Source: CALHRB01 sp964473465 (GTDB lineage Bacteria; Bacteroidota; Ignavibacteria; Kapaibacteriales; UBA2268). From it: 64,000 nucleotides of DNA. The stretch is from contig CAYYPE010000014.1 in the NCBI GenBank assembly GCA_964473465.1, positions 14,031 to 78,030 on the forward strand, in the 5' to 3' direction. Positions 54,436 through 63,707 of the stretch are shown here, piece by piece. The notes under the pieces are model-generated. The model made no database searches. It had not been told where the DNA came from and worked only from the letters and a program-made list of their open reading frames with translations. Position 1 is the first letter of the stretch; each line of letters starts with the position of its first letter. The position numbers and the translations under genes were made by a program.

Positions 54436-56706
54436 TTAAAATTTCTTGCAATATTTATCTAAAAACTCAAATAATTCCTTATACCAGAGGATCTGGTTCT
54501 GTGGTTTAAGAATCCAGTGATTTTCGTTTCCCCAAAGAATCAATCTTGAAGGAATACCCAGAGATTGAGCTGCAGTAAATGCTTCCAGTCCCTGAGTATA
54601 TGGAATCCTAAAATCCTTTTCTCCAATACTTATTAAAATAGGAGTGTCCCATTTTTTAACATATTCATGAGGTGAAAATTTAGTGAATTGAGATTTGTAT
54701 TTATCATCCCAATATGGTCCTCCGAATTCCCAATTGGGGAACCATAATTCTTCAGTTGAGCCGTATTTGCTGACTAAATTGAAAGCTCCATTATGCGAAA
54801 CAAATGCAGAAAATCTCTTATTGTGATTTCCGGCTAACCAGAAAACAGCATAACCACCGGCACTTGCTCCAACAGCAGCAATGCCTTTTTTATCAATATA
54901 TGGCTCTTTGGCTATTGAGTCAGTTGCAGCGAGAATATCCTGCATTGGTAAACCGCCCCAGTCTTTGCTGATAGCATCATTCCATGCCTGACCGAAACCG
55001 GGAACTCCACGTCTGTTGGGTGCAACAACAACATATCCTTTTGAAGCCATTAGGAAGAGGTTCCATCGTAGGCTAAAGTATTGGCTAATTGTTGATTGAG
55101 GACCTCCCTGACAGTAAGTAATCATTGGATATTTTTTGTCAGGGTCAAAAAATGGGGGATAAATAACCCAGGTATGAATTAATTTACCATCTTTGGCTTT
55201 TATTTTTCTTTCAGTGATTGAAGCTTCCATTATTGTATTGTATTCCACATCATTTTCGAAAGTAATTTTTGAAAGTTTTGATGAATTAATGTCCAATGAA
55301 TAAAGCTCATAGGGTCGTATCATATTTCTTAAGGGGGCAATAATAGTTTTGCCATCTGGTGTTATATCAAGCCCCCCATCAAGGTTGTGTCTGCCGCTTG
55401 TTATAGTCTTCCATTTACCGTCATTTACCTGAATTTGATAAATCTGAACTGTTGGACCGTCTTCAGCAGAAAAATAAATAAAACGGCTATCCGGCGACCA
55501 GACGAAATGACCAACCCACTGATCCAAAGTTTTTGAAAGCTCTGTTATATTTCCAGTTTGTCTGTCGTATAACATCAATCTGATTCTATCTGATTCAAAT
55601 CCAGCCCTTTGCTGGCTTGTGAAAGCAATCCATTTGCCGTCGGGTGAATACTGAGGGGCTTTGTCATAGCCCATCATAGCTTTGGTAATATTTTTTGTGG
55701 ATTTTTCTTTCAGATTATAAATAAAAATATCAGTGTTTGTGCTGAAGGCGTAATCCTCCACTTTTTTTGACGAATAAGCAATTTCCTGTCCATCGGGAGA
55801 CCAAGCAATTTGTTCTGCATCATCAAAGGGTTTGTCAGGGATGTCGTAAGGCTCGCCCGGATTCAGATCTGTTAAATCTCCACCATTTGCTGGCATAATA
55901 AAGAGATGACTATTTTTTTCATCAAGCCATTCGTCCCAATGCCTGACGGGTATTTTGTCATAGATTTTAGCAGTTGTTTTGTCAAGGGCAGGGTATTTTT
56001 CCTGAATTGTCTGTCTAAGTTTTACTTCTGAAGTAAAAGAAAAATATTTTCCATCGGGTGACCATTTTAAATTGCTGACTCCTTCTGGTATGTCAGTTAT
56101 TTTTTCTGTTTTTTCTGTTTCTAAGTTATATATAAAAATTTGTGGGGCACCTTCCCGGGTGGAAATAAAAGCTATTTTTTTTCCGTCGGGAGACCAACAC
56201 GGATCATAATCCTGAGCGGGATTATCAGTAAAATTGAATTTGTTAGAACCATCAATATTCATCAAAAATAAATCCTTGTTTTTCTTGTTTTCCTTGATAT
56301 CAGTAGCAGTTATGGGGAAAACAATCATTTTACCATTAGGAGAAATTTTTGGATTTCCAACTATTTTCAGAGACATCATAATTTCTTCTGTAAATAGTCT
56401 TGGACCAGATGAGCCGGTGAATTCCTTTAATCTTTTGTCATAATAAGCTCCCGAGTCTTTTAGAAATTTGACTAATTGACGGTCAAACAGATCATCAACC
56501 TCAGCATCAGACATAGATGTAAGTTGCTCAGGAGTATATTTAGATAGAAATATTGGAAGATGTTTTGCTTGATCAGGACTTAATTTTTTGAATCTTTCGA
56601 GCATGTGCTTTGTTGCCGGAAAAGGCGAAATAGATTCTTCGTCCTGGCCAAAAGAGATATTAAAGCTTAAGACTATAAAAAATATGAATAAAAAAACATT
56701 TCTCAT
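54436..56706 (-). CDS. S9-family prolyl oligopeptidase-like serine peptidase
   Basis: A 756-aa exported enzyme with a signal peptide (ending near NISFGQ). An N-terminal TolB/PD40-type propeller has repeated 'WSPDGKxI-AF/Y' motifs (about 120-480). The C-terminal alpha/beta hydrolase has nucleophile GASAGGY (about 612-618), acid Asp in GEKDFRIPY and His in NENHWIL. It resembles acylaminoacyl/dipeptidyl peptidases (S9C). It probably degrades periplasmic or external peptides. An N-terminal ~90-residue helical segment precedes the propeller. Confidence 0.93.
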   Translation of the reverse strand: MRNVFLFIFFIVLSFNISFGQDEESISPFPATKHMLERFKKLSPDQAKHLPIFLSKYTPEQLTSMSDAEVDDLFDRQLVKFLKDSGAYYDKRLKEFTGSSGPRLFTEEIMMSLKIVGNPKISPNGKMIVFPITATDIKENKKNKDLFLMNIDGSNKFNFTDNPAQDYDPCWSPDGKKIAFISTREGAPQIFIYNLETEKTEKITDIPEGVSNLKWSPDGKYFSFTSEVKLRQTIQEKYPALDKTTAKIYDKIPVRHWDEWLDEKNSHLFIMPANGGDLTDLNPGEPYDIPDKPFDDAEQIAWSPDGQEIAYSSKKVEDYAFSTNTDIFIYNLKEKSTKNITKAMMGYDKAPQYSPDGKWIAFTSQQRAGFESDRIRLMLYDRQTGNITELSKTLDQWVGHFVWSPDSRFIYFSAEDGPTVQIYQIQVNDGKWKTITSGRHNLDGGLDITPDGKTIIAPLRNMIRPYELYSLDINSSKLSKITFENDVEYNTIMEASITERKIKAKDGKLIHTWVIYPPFFDPDKKYPMITYCQGGPQSTISQYFSLRWNLFLMASKGYVVVAPNRRGVPGFGQAWNDAISKDWGGLPMQDILAATDSIAKEPYIDKKGIAAVGASAGGYAVFWLAGNHNKRFSAFVSHNGAFNLVSKYGSTEELWFPNWEFGGPYWDDKYKSQFTKFSPHEYVKKWDTPILISIGEKDFRIPYTQGLEAFTAAQSLGIPSRLILWGNENHWILKPQNQILWYKELFEFLDKYCKKF

Positions 56707-56729
56707 TTTTAATCCGAAAAATTGAAAAA

Positions 56730-56777
56730 AATAAAATTAATAAAAAATCAGCAAAACTGCTTAAGTTTTGCTGATTT
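56730..56777 (-). terminator. terminator of the RND efflux operon
   Basis: A fourteen-base perfect stem AAATCAGCAAAACT / AGTTTTGCTGATTT (56745-56758 with 56764-56777). On the minus strand a T run follows. Confidence 0.92.
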
Positions 56778-56815
56778 ATAGGATAGATCAAGCCTGAAAA
56801 CATTAGGTTTTTTAG

Positions 56816-59800
56816 TTATTTTTCAAAAGATTTATTGTTGTATTTTAACCTTAGACGGTATTGCCTTAAATTTCTCCATCTACTGTATTTGACAGAAAAA
56901 GCATATTGAATGAAATAAAGGCAGGGCACAACAACCAAAGTTAAAAATGTTGCAAAAGTCAAGCCATAGATAACAGCCCATGCAAGTGGAGCCCAGAAAG
57001 CAACACTATCACCACCAAGAAATATGTTAGGATTGAAATGTGATAGAAAAGTTTCGAAGTTTATATTAAAACCAATTGCTAAAGGTATTAATCCAAGAGA
57101 AGTTGACGCAGCCGTCAATGCAACAGGATTGAATCTAATGGCACCACCATTAATAATATTGTCTTTGATTCTACCGCCTTTTTTCCTTAATTCTTCGATA
57201 AAATCAATTAAAATTATACCATTTTTTACAACAATTCCAGCCAATGCTACTACCCCGATACCAGTAACAACAATTGAGAATGTTTGTTTAAAGATAACAA
57301 AACCAAGGAAGACTCCTATTGTGCTCAGAACTACCTGTGTTAATATGATTATAGGTTTAACGGCTGAGTTGAATTGTGTTACCAAAATCAGAAGAATAAG
57401 AATAATAGAAATCAGAAAAGCCAGAGCAAGAAATCCTGAAGCTTCCTGTTGCTCTTCCTGCTCACCTGTTAAATTAATTGAATAACCAAGTGGAATATTA
57501 ATAGAACTTAATAATGATGAAATTTCCTTGTTAATTTGATTTGCATTATACCCACCAATTACATTCGAAGAGAGCGTAATAGTTCTTTTCTGATTTTTTC
57601 GATTAATACTTTCGAATGTATTAATGAAAGAAACCTTGGTAAAGGCAGAAATTGGGACCTGTTTGAATTGATTTGTATTCATATCCCTGAAAGTGATGGG
57701 CATGTTCAGAATAGCATCAAGATTATTTCTGTAATTATTATCAATTCTGATTTGAACGGGATATTCATCTTTGTCATCCCTGAATTTTGTGGCTTCGGTG
57801 CCAAAAATCGCTGTTCGGAGAGCAAAGCCAACCTGACCGCTGGAAATGCCCTCAGAATTTGCTTTGGTTCTGTCAATTTCAATAAGTATTTCGGGTTTAT
57901 TTTCAACCAGATCGGAATTCAATTTTTCTATACCTTCTATTTTTGCATCTTTTATTGCCTGCCTGAGCTGGCGTTCAAGAGTTTGAAGTGTATTTATATC
58001 GTCACCGCTTATTTCAATATTTATTGGTTTTCCGACTGGCGGTCCATTATTTTCCATTGAGACAAGAATTTCAGCTCCGGGAAAATTCTTAATTTTGCTA
58101 CGAATTTCATCAAGATAGAGCTGAGTTGACTTGCCACCTCTTTTTGCATATTCAACAAATGCCACAGTAATTTTACCTTTGTGGGGTGTTATTGTTCTAT
58201 CGGGATTTGAGGGATCACCAGCAGCAATACCAACATTCGAAATAATGGATTTAACGATAGGATTATTACTCCCCAGTATTTTGAGAACCTTCCCTTCGAT
58301 AATTTTAGTAACCGAGTCAGTAACCTTTGCATCTGTTCCAATCGGAAGTTTGATATAAACATAAACAAAATTTGGCTCAGATTGGGGGAAGAACACAACT
58401 TTTGGAGGGAACATTACAAAAATAACTATTGAAAGTATAAAAATCACAAAAATTCCTACAGCTGCAATATAAGGCATCTTTCCTTTAAGGAAAAATCTTA
58501 AGGTTGCTTTGTAAAGTTCCATAAACCAAGGTAATACTTTCTCCTGAAAACCTTTTATTAATATTGGGGTTAATATATACTGATTGAAATAACCGAGCAC
58601 AACCAAAATTATCAATATATTACCTGCAATCGGTAATGACATTAAATGGAATAGAATGGCAAATGCAATCATAATACCCGAAACAATATGAACTCTTTTT
58701 GGATTTATTGGCTTATTGGGATCTTTATGCATAAAATCCGCAGCAAGCACCGGGTTAATCACAAAAGCTACAAATAATGAAGCTGAAAGTGTCAATATCA
58801 TTATAACAGGTAAATAGAACATAAATTTACCTGATATACCCGGAAAGAAGAGTAATGGGATAAATGGAGCTATTGTTGTTAGAGTTCCGGCTATTACTGG
58901 TTTTATAACCTCTGTAGCAGCATATTTTGTTGCTTTTCGGATTTCCATTCCTTCTTTTGTGTAGAGTCTATGTGTATTTTCTACAACTACAATTGCATCA
59001 TCAACAATGATCCCCAGAGCAAGCAGAAATGTGAATGTTACAACTAAATTGAAAGAAAACCCAAGTGATGGCATCAAAAGAAATGCAAGGAATGAGGAAA
59101 TTGGCACAGCTAATCCAACAAAGACTGAATCCCTTACCCCCATGAAAAACATTAAAACAAGAACAACGAGAATAAAACCGATGATAACGCTATTGATAAG
59201 GTCATCAAGATTAACTTTTGTTGGAATAGACCTGTCTCCGGTTATTGTTATTTTGACATCTTTGGGAAGCTTATTTTGAGTGAAGTCATCAGCAATTTTA
59301 TATATCTTTTCTGCTGCATCAATCAGATTCTGTCCGCTTCTCTTGATGACACTCAGAGTGATAACGGGTTCTCCGTTAAGTCTGGCAAAGCTTTGTTGTT
59401 CCTTGATATCATCACGAACCGAGGCAATATCCCTCAAGTAAAGGATTGAACCTCTTCCGCTTTTAACAATGATATTTTTTATATCTTCAACATCTTTGAA
59501 CTGCGACAGGATTCTTATATTTCTTCTTGTGCCATTGTTAAGAATTTCACCTGCTGAAATATTAACATTTTCACGGCTGATTGCGTTTTGGACGTCGCTG
59601 AAAGTTAAAGTAGCAGCCTGCATTTTAAACAAATCAAGATCAACCTGAAATTCCCTTTCGGGAGCCCCTATAATATCAACCCTTGTAATTTCCTTGAGCG
59701 ATTCGATTGCATCTTGAATGTCTTCAGCATAATTGTTTAACTTTCTTGGTTCAATTTTCCCGGAAATATTTACGAACATTATCGGGAATTCGGAAAAATC

Positions 59801-60214
59801 AACCTCCTGAATGACAGGGTCACGATCCAAATCATCAGGTAAAAAATTCTTTGATTTATCAACTGCATCGCTCACTCTTTGCTTAGCTACTGATGGTTCA
59901 ACATCAGTTGTAAATTCGACAGTTATAACCGAAACATCGGGCAGTGACTGGCTTCTTACTCTTTTGATACCAGTAACAGCTTTTAACTGTTTTTCTATCG
60001 GTTTTGTTATCAAATTTTCAACATCCGCAGGGGAAGTGCCGGGATAAACAGTCTGAACAATGATCGTAGGAATTACAATGTCCGGAAATTGTTCTTTTGG
60101 AAGATTAATATAAGCTATAATTCCAAGAATGACTATTGCAATAGAAAACATATAAACCGGGATTTTGTTATCAACCGCCCAAGATGTTAATTTAAAATAT
60201 CCGTTACTTTTCAT
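56816..60214 (-). CDS. RND efflux permease (AcrB/MexB family)
   Basis: An 1132-aa inner-membrane pump with RND landmarks: N-terminal YPGTSPADVENLITKPIEKQL (about 53-73), the TM4 proton-relay pair GIIVDDAIVVVENTHRLY (near 405) and the second-half GYSINLTGEQEEQ. It exports hydrophobic or amphiphilic compounds in a tripartite complex with the adaptor and TolC encoded upstream. It is longer than AcrB (about 1049); the extra ~80 residues include two added hydrophobic segments between TM6 and TM7 (about 510-550). It is the last gene of the operon. Confidence 0.94.
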   Translation of the reverse strand: MKSNGYFKLTSWAVDNKIPVYMFSIAIVILGIIAYINLPKEQFPDIVIPTIIVQTVYPGTSPADVENLITKPIEKQLKAVTGIKRVRSQSLPDVSVITVEFTTDVEPSVAKQRVSDAVDKSKNFLPDDLDRDPVIQEVDFSEFPIMFVNISGKIEPRKLNNYAEDIQDAIESLKEITRVDIIGAPEREFQVDLDLFKMQAATLTFSDVQNAISRENVNISAGEILNNGTRRNIRILSQFKDVEDIKNIIVKSGRGSILYLRDIASVRDDIKEQQSFARLNGEPVITLSVIKRSGQNLIDAAEKIYKIADDFTQNKLPKDVKITITGDRSIPTKVNLDDLINSVIIGFILVVLVLMFFMGVRDSVFVGLAVPISSFLAFLLMPSLGFSFNLVVTFTFLLALGIIVDDAIVVVENTHRLYTKEGMEIRKATKYAATEVIKPVIAGTLTTIAPFIPLLFFPGISGKFMFYLPVIMILTLSASLFVAFVINPVLAADFMHKDPNKPINPKRVHIVSGIMIAFAILFHLMSLPIAGNILIILVVLGYFNQYILTPILIKGFQEKVLPWFMELYKATLRFFLKGKMPYIAAVGIFVIFILSIVIFVMFPPKVVFFPQSEPNFVYVYIKLPIGTDAKVTDSVTKIIEGKVLKILGSNNPIVKSIISNVGIAAGDPSNPDRTITPHKGKITVAFVEYAKRGGKSTQLYLDEIRSKIKNFPGAEILVSMENNGPPVGKPINIEISGDDINTLQTLERQLRQAIKDAKIEGIEKLNSDLVENKPEILIEIDRTKANSEGISSGQVGFALRTAIFGTEATKFRDDKDEYPVQIRIDNNYRNNLDAILNMPITFRDMNTNQFKQVPISAFTKVSFINTFESINRKNQKRTITLSSNVIGGYNANQINKEISSLLSSINIPLGYSINLTGEQEEQQEASGFLALAFLISIILILLILVTQFNSAVKPIIILTQVVLSTIGVFLGFVIFKQTFSIVVTGIGVVALAGIVVKNGIILIDFIEELRKKGGRIKDNIINGGAIRFNPVALTAASTSLGLIPLAIGFNINFETFLSHFNPNIFLGGDSVAFWAPLAWAVIYGLTFATFLTLVVVPCLYFIQYAFSVKYSRWRNLRQYRLRLKYNNKSFEK

Positions 60215-60245
60215 TATTTCCTTTTGATTAATCTCAATCTTTTAA

Positions 60246-61394
60246 TTAATTTTTTGAAGCTATTTGAATTGTCTGCCCTTCACTGACGTCAGAAGAACCC
60301 TCAGTAATCACCAAATCATTAAGATTTAAACCTTCGCTTACAATTATGTTTCCATTATAGCTTAAACCTGTTTTAATGAATTTTCTCGTAACAATTGTTT
60401 TTCCATTGGTTTCTGAAGCAATATAAATAAACTCCTTGTTGTTTTCATCCCGTTTAATAAGGTTAATCGGGAGGACAATTGAATTTTCAATGGTAATATC
60501 ATTAATTTTAACTGAACAAAGCATATTAGGTTTAATTGTATTTAAATTTGAAGGAATTTTAATTTCAATCCTGAAAGTTCTGTTTGTTGGATTTATTGTT
60601 TTTGAAATAACAAAAATTTTGGAATCAATCGAGTTGTTAAGTTCACTAAAATTGATTGTAACGTTGGTTCCCTGTCTGATTGTGCTAATGTATGCTTCAG
60701 ATACATCAGCTGTAACTTTGAGGTCAGACAAAGCTGTCAGTTTTACTACAGGCAGTCCCGGACTAACGAGTTCACCCAATTTTGGGATCACTTCATCAAC
60801 AACTCCGGAAAAAGGAGCGTAAATTTTACAATTTTCGATTTGTTCTTTTACTGATTGTATCCTCTTTTCGAGTGTTTCTTTGTTGTTTTTTGCCTGAAGG
60901 TATTGAACTTCTGAACCTGCTTTTTGCTCCCAGAGTCTTTTTTGCTTCTCATACATGAGATTAGCAAATTCTAGAGAAGTATATAATTCTTGTAATGATT
61001 TCTGTAAAATTCCATCATCTAATTGTATAAGGAGCTGACCTTTGTTAACTGAAGAGCCGTTTGAAACATAAATCTGAGTTATCGGTCCGGCTACTTTAGA
61101 ACTAAGGCTGACAGCTTTCGAGGACTCGACCTTTCCCTGAATTTCAATAAATCTTCTGAATGTCTGGGGTTTAATTACCTGCACATTAACACTCAGAAAT
61201 TCCCCGTTGCCTGAATTAGAGCCTTCCAATTCTTTTTCAAGAATTGCAATCTTCGATTGAATTTCCTTGAGTTGTGACCTTAGTTTTCTTAGTTCATTTC
61301 TTTTTGTATCTTGTGTGCCTTCGCTTTTTTGGCAAGCTTGAAAAGCAAAAAATAAGGCAGATAAAGATATTATGCTAATTATTATTTTTTTCAT
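60246..61394 (-). CDS. RND periplasmic adaptor (membrane fusion) lipoprotein
   Basis: A 382-aa protein with a lipoprotein signal (FFAFQAC, Cys near residue 21) and a short charged coiled coil (KRNELRKLRSQLKEIQSKIA, about 32-51). A lipoyl half-motif (SLSSKVAGPITQIYVSNGSSVNKGQLLIQLDD), a hairpin of two helices (about 135-185) and the beta-barrel and membrane-proximal domains follow. It links the inner-membrane pump to TolC. It lies between tetR and the pump gene, with short gaps (18 and 31 bp). Confidence 0.93.
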   Translation of the reverse strand: MKKIIISIISLSALFFAFQACQKSEGTQDTKRNELRKLRSQLKEIQSKIAILEKELEGSNSGNGEFLSVNVQVIKPQTFRRFIEIQGKVESSKAVSLSSKVAGPITQIYVSNGSSVNKGQLLIQLDDGILQKSLQELYTSLEFANLMYEKQKRLWEQKAGSEVQYLQAKNNKETLEKRIQSVKEQIENCKIYAPFSGVVDEVIPKLGELVSPGLPVVKLTALSDLKVTADVSEAYISTIRQGTNVTINFSELNNSIDSKIFVISKTINPTNRTFRIEIKIPSNLNTIKPNMLCSVKINDITIENSIVLPINLIKRDENNKEFIYIASETNGKTIVTRKFIKTGLSYNGNIIVSEGLNLNDLVITEGSSDVSEGQTIQIASKN

Positions 61395-61412
61395 TTTTAC
61401 CTCTTTTAAATA

Positions 61413-62159
61413 TTAAACTTCTAACTTGATATGGTGAAGCTCATCAACAAGATGTGTTGGTGCCTGCTTCCTTGAATTATTGAAAATATCTTTTCTAAAC
61501 TTGTTGATTAGTGGCTTTGAATTTGAGTAAGCCATTATAAATACTTTGGTTAAATCAGTTACAACATCCTCAGGGTTAAGATTTTTGAACATATCAGATT
61601 TGTGAATGCTTAAAAGCAATTGAATTGTTCCGGTAAGTGCAAGCCATAACTGAGTTAAAGCATAACAAGTGCTAAAATCATCATTGAAAATTCCGGTTTC
61701 AATACCTTTTTGAAAAGTCATTAATTTATCCTTGAAGATTTCTTCTTCGATTTTTCTTAAGCTTTGCAGTGTTTCGGGTTTGATATTTGATAAATTTAAA
61801 GTTCCTTCAGAATGCAACTCATTGAGCATATTGAAAAACTCAGGGTAATTTACAGCATAGCGATAATAAGCTAAGGAAAAATTAAGAATTTTGTCTTCAA
61901 TCGAATTTGTTTTAGAGTCCGCCTCTTTTAAAAATTTAATTAAGGTTGGTAATCCCTTTTCGAGTAAAACTGAAGCATATAAATCATCTTTAGTCTTATA
62001 GTAAAGATAGAGTGTGCCTTTCGAAAGCTGGGCTTCTTCTGCTATCAAATCCATCGAAGAATTATTATAACCTTCCCTGAGGAACACTTTATGGGCGGCT
62101 TTAAGTATTTCGTGCCGTCTTCTTTCCTTCTCTTTTTGTTTTCTTTCTATTATACCCAT
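61413..62159 (-). CDS. TetR/AcrR-family regulator of the efflux operon
   Basis: A 248-aa protein. An N-terminal helix-turn-helix (GYNNSSMDLIAEEAQLSKGTLYLYYKTKDDLYASV, about 31-65) is followed by a C-terminal ligand-binding helical domain typical of the family. It is longer than usual (about 200) through a C-terminal extension. It is embedded in the efflux operon, which suggests autoregulation and drug-triggered release. The palindrome at 63556-63572 upstream of tolC is the likely operator. Confidence 0.92.
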   Translation of the reverse strand: MGIIERKQKEKERRRHEILKAAHKVFLREGYNNSSMDLIAEEAQLSKGTLYLYYKTKDDLYASVLLEKGLPTLIKFLKEADSKTNSIEDKILNFSLAYYRYAVNYPEFFNMLNELHSEGTLNLSNIKPETLQSLRKIEEEIFKDKLMTFQKGIETGIFNDDFSTCYALTQLWLALTGTIQLLLSIHKSDMFKNLNPEDVVTDLTKVFIMAYSNSKPLINKFRKDIFNNSRKQAPTHLVDELHHIKLEV

Positions 62160-62171
62160 TTTGATCCAATA

Positions 62172-63518
62172 TTAAAATTTATCAACTAATTCAAAGTAAC
62201 GTTTGTCAATATCGCCTATAAGACTTTCATAATCCGATTTGGCAACAAGGAAATCATAAATCGCCTGAGTCTTATTCAAACGAGCCTGTCGAAGAGCTGT
62301 ATCAGCATCATTTATCTCAACCTGACTTCCAGTTCCTTCCCGATATCTTATTGTGGCAATATTGTATCCAAGCTCGGCTTGTTTGACGGTATTTTGCTGA
62401 ACTTTAATTCTGGTGAGTGCAATTTCCATCTGGTTAATTGAATTATCGAGCTGCATTTTAATAAGTTCGTTAAGTTGATTATATCGTTCATCAACAATCA
62501 TATAATCAATTTTTGCCTGTTGAGTTCTTGCGTCAGTCTGAAAGCCTTTGAAAATTGAAAGAGAGACGTTAAGACCCACCGAAAGGCTTTTTGCGGTAAG
62601 GAAATCAAAAGTGTTTGATTGCCCTTGAATGATATAATTTCCAAAGAGAGCAACAGTTGGATAATAATCTGATTTTTCAATTTCGATAATGTCCTTGCTG
62701 ACCTGTTTTTGCAACTGGAAAGCTTTGAGATCGAAATTGAAATTAGCAAGTTCTTCGGGTGAAATCTTTTTAATATTAATTTCACTGTCCTCAGGTATTT
62801 TTAGTTCACCATCGAGGTCAATTTTTTCGTTTATATTCATACCCATTTCGAGCTTAAGAGCATTCAAAGCATTATTATAGGCATTTTCGGCTTGAAGAAT
62901 GGCGGGGCGAATGTTTTCCACTGCTACCTCTGCTCTTATTTTATCATATTCAGGAATAAATCCTTCACGGAATAAAGCCTCAACTGATTTCAGGTTCTCT
63001 TCGGCATTTTTAAAGCTCAATCTGAGAACATCAAGATATTCTCTAGCAAGCAAGGCTCCATAAAAAGCTTTTTTAACATTGCTGACAGTCTTTGAAATAA
63101 CTGACTTATATTGCTCTCTTGAGGCTGCCGAGTAGATTTTTGCTGTTCCTAATCCGGTAAATACAGCGGAATTAAATACAATCTGATTTAAATTAGCAAC
63201 TGTTTGGAAAGAATTATCAGCACCTATTTTAATAGGATTCAATTTTCCACTCGAAGGATTCTGAAAATCGGGCAGGAAAAACACCGGGGACTGCAGATTT
63301 CTTGTATAATTAGCATTGACAGATAAACTTGGTAAAGCATTTCCTATTGCTTCTCTTACTGCCTGATCTGCTTTATCTATAGAATATTTGGCTGTTTTTG
63401 CTTCATAATTATATTTAACAGCGGCTGTTATTGCTTCGTCTAAATTAATCTTATCAGGCAACGAAAATAGATTCGAATAGCCTAAACAAAAAATTATTAA
63501 CAAAAGTATTCTAAACAT
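62172..63518 (-). CDS. TolC-family outer-membrane efflux channel
   Basis: A 448-aa protein with a signal peptide (ending near SNLFSLP). Two OEP repeats with long coiled-coil helices (about 25-235 and 240-440; INLDEAITAAVKYNYEAKTAKY and NDADTALRQARLNKTQAIYDFLVAKSDYESLIG) form the barrel and periplasmic tunnel. It is the first gene of the operon, followed by tetR, adaptor and pump; the order is unusual in placing the regulator second. Its promoter region contains the TetR-type palindrome. Confidence 0.93.
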   Translation of the reverse strand: MFRILLLIIFCLGYSNLFSLPDKINLDEAITAAVKYNYEAKTAKYSIDKADQAVREAIGNALPSLSVNANYTRNLQSPVFFLPDFQNPSSGKLNPIKIGADNSFQTVANLNQIVFNSAVFTGLGTAKIYSAASREQYKSVISKTVSNVKKAFYGALLAREYLDVLRLSFKNAEENLKSVEALFREGFIPEYDKIRAEVAVENIRPAILQAENAYNNALNALKLEMGMNINEKIDLDGELKIPEDSEINIKKISPEELANFNFDLKAFQLQKQVSKDIIEIEKSDYYPTVALFGNYIIQGQSNTFDFLTAKSLSVGLNVSLSIFKGFQTDARTQQAKIDYMIVDERYNQLNELIKMQLDNSINQMEIALTRIKVQQNTVKQAELGYNIATIRYREGTGSQVEINDADTALRQARLNKTQAIYDFLVAKSDYESLIGDIDKRYFELVDKF

Positions 63519-63536
63519 AAATCAATCCTTAACAAA

Positions 63537-63590
63537 AATGACTATTAATAAAAAAAATGACTGAAAGTCATTAAATAAACAGTGGTCATT
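63537..63590 (-). promoter_or_regulatory. candidate TetR operator region of the efflux operon
   Basis: A perfect palindrome AATGACT-GAA-AGTCATT (63556-63572), with an AATGACT half-site at 63537-63543 and a GGTCATT half-site at 63584-63590. It lies 19-72 bases before the tolC ATG. The TGAC...GTCA form is common in TetR-family operators. Confidence 0.6.
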
Positions 63591-63707
63591 AACGATGGTA
63601 TTTTAAAAAAATTTTATAAAAAAAATATTTTTTAAAAAAAAAGTTTGTTTTGCCGAAACTACTTCTGTGAGTATTATTGAATTACACTTTTGTTTATAAC
63701 TAAAAAC

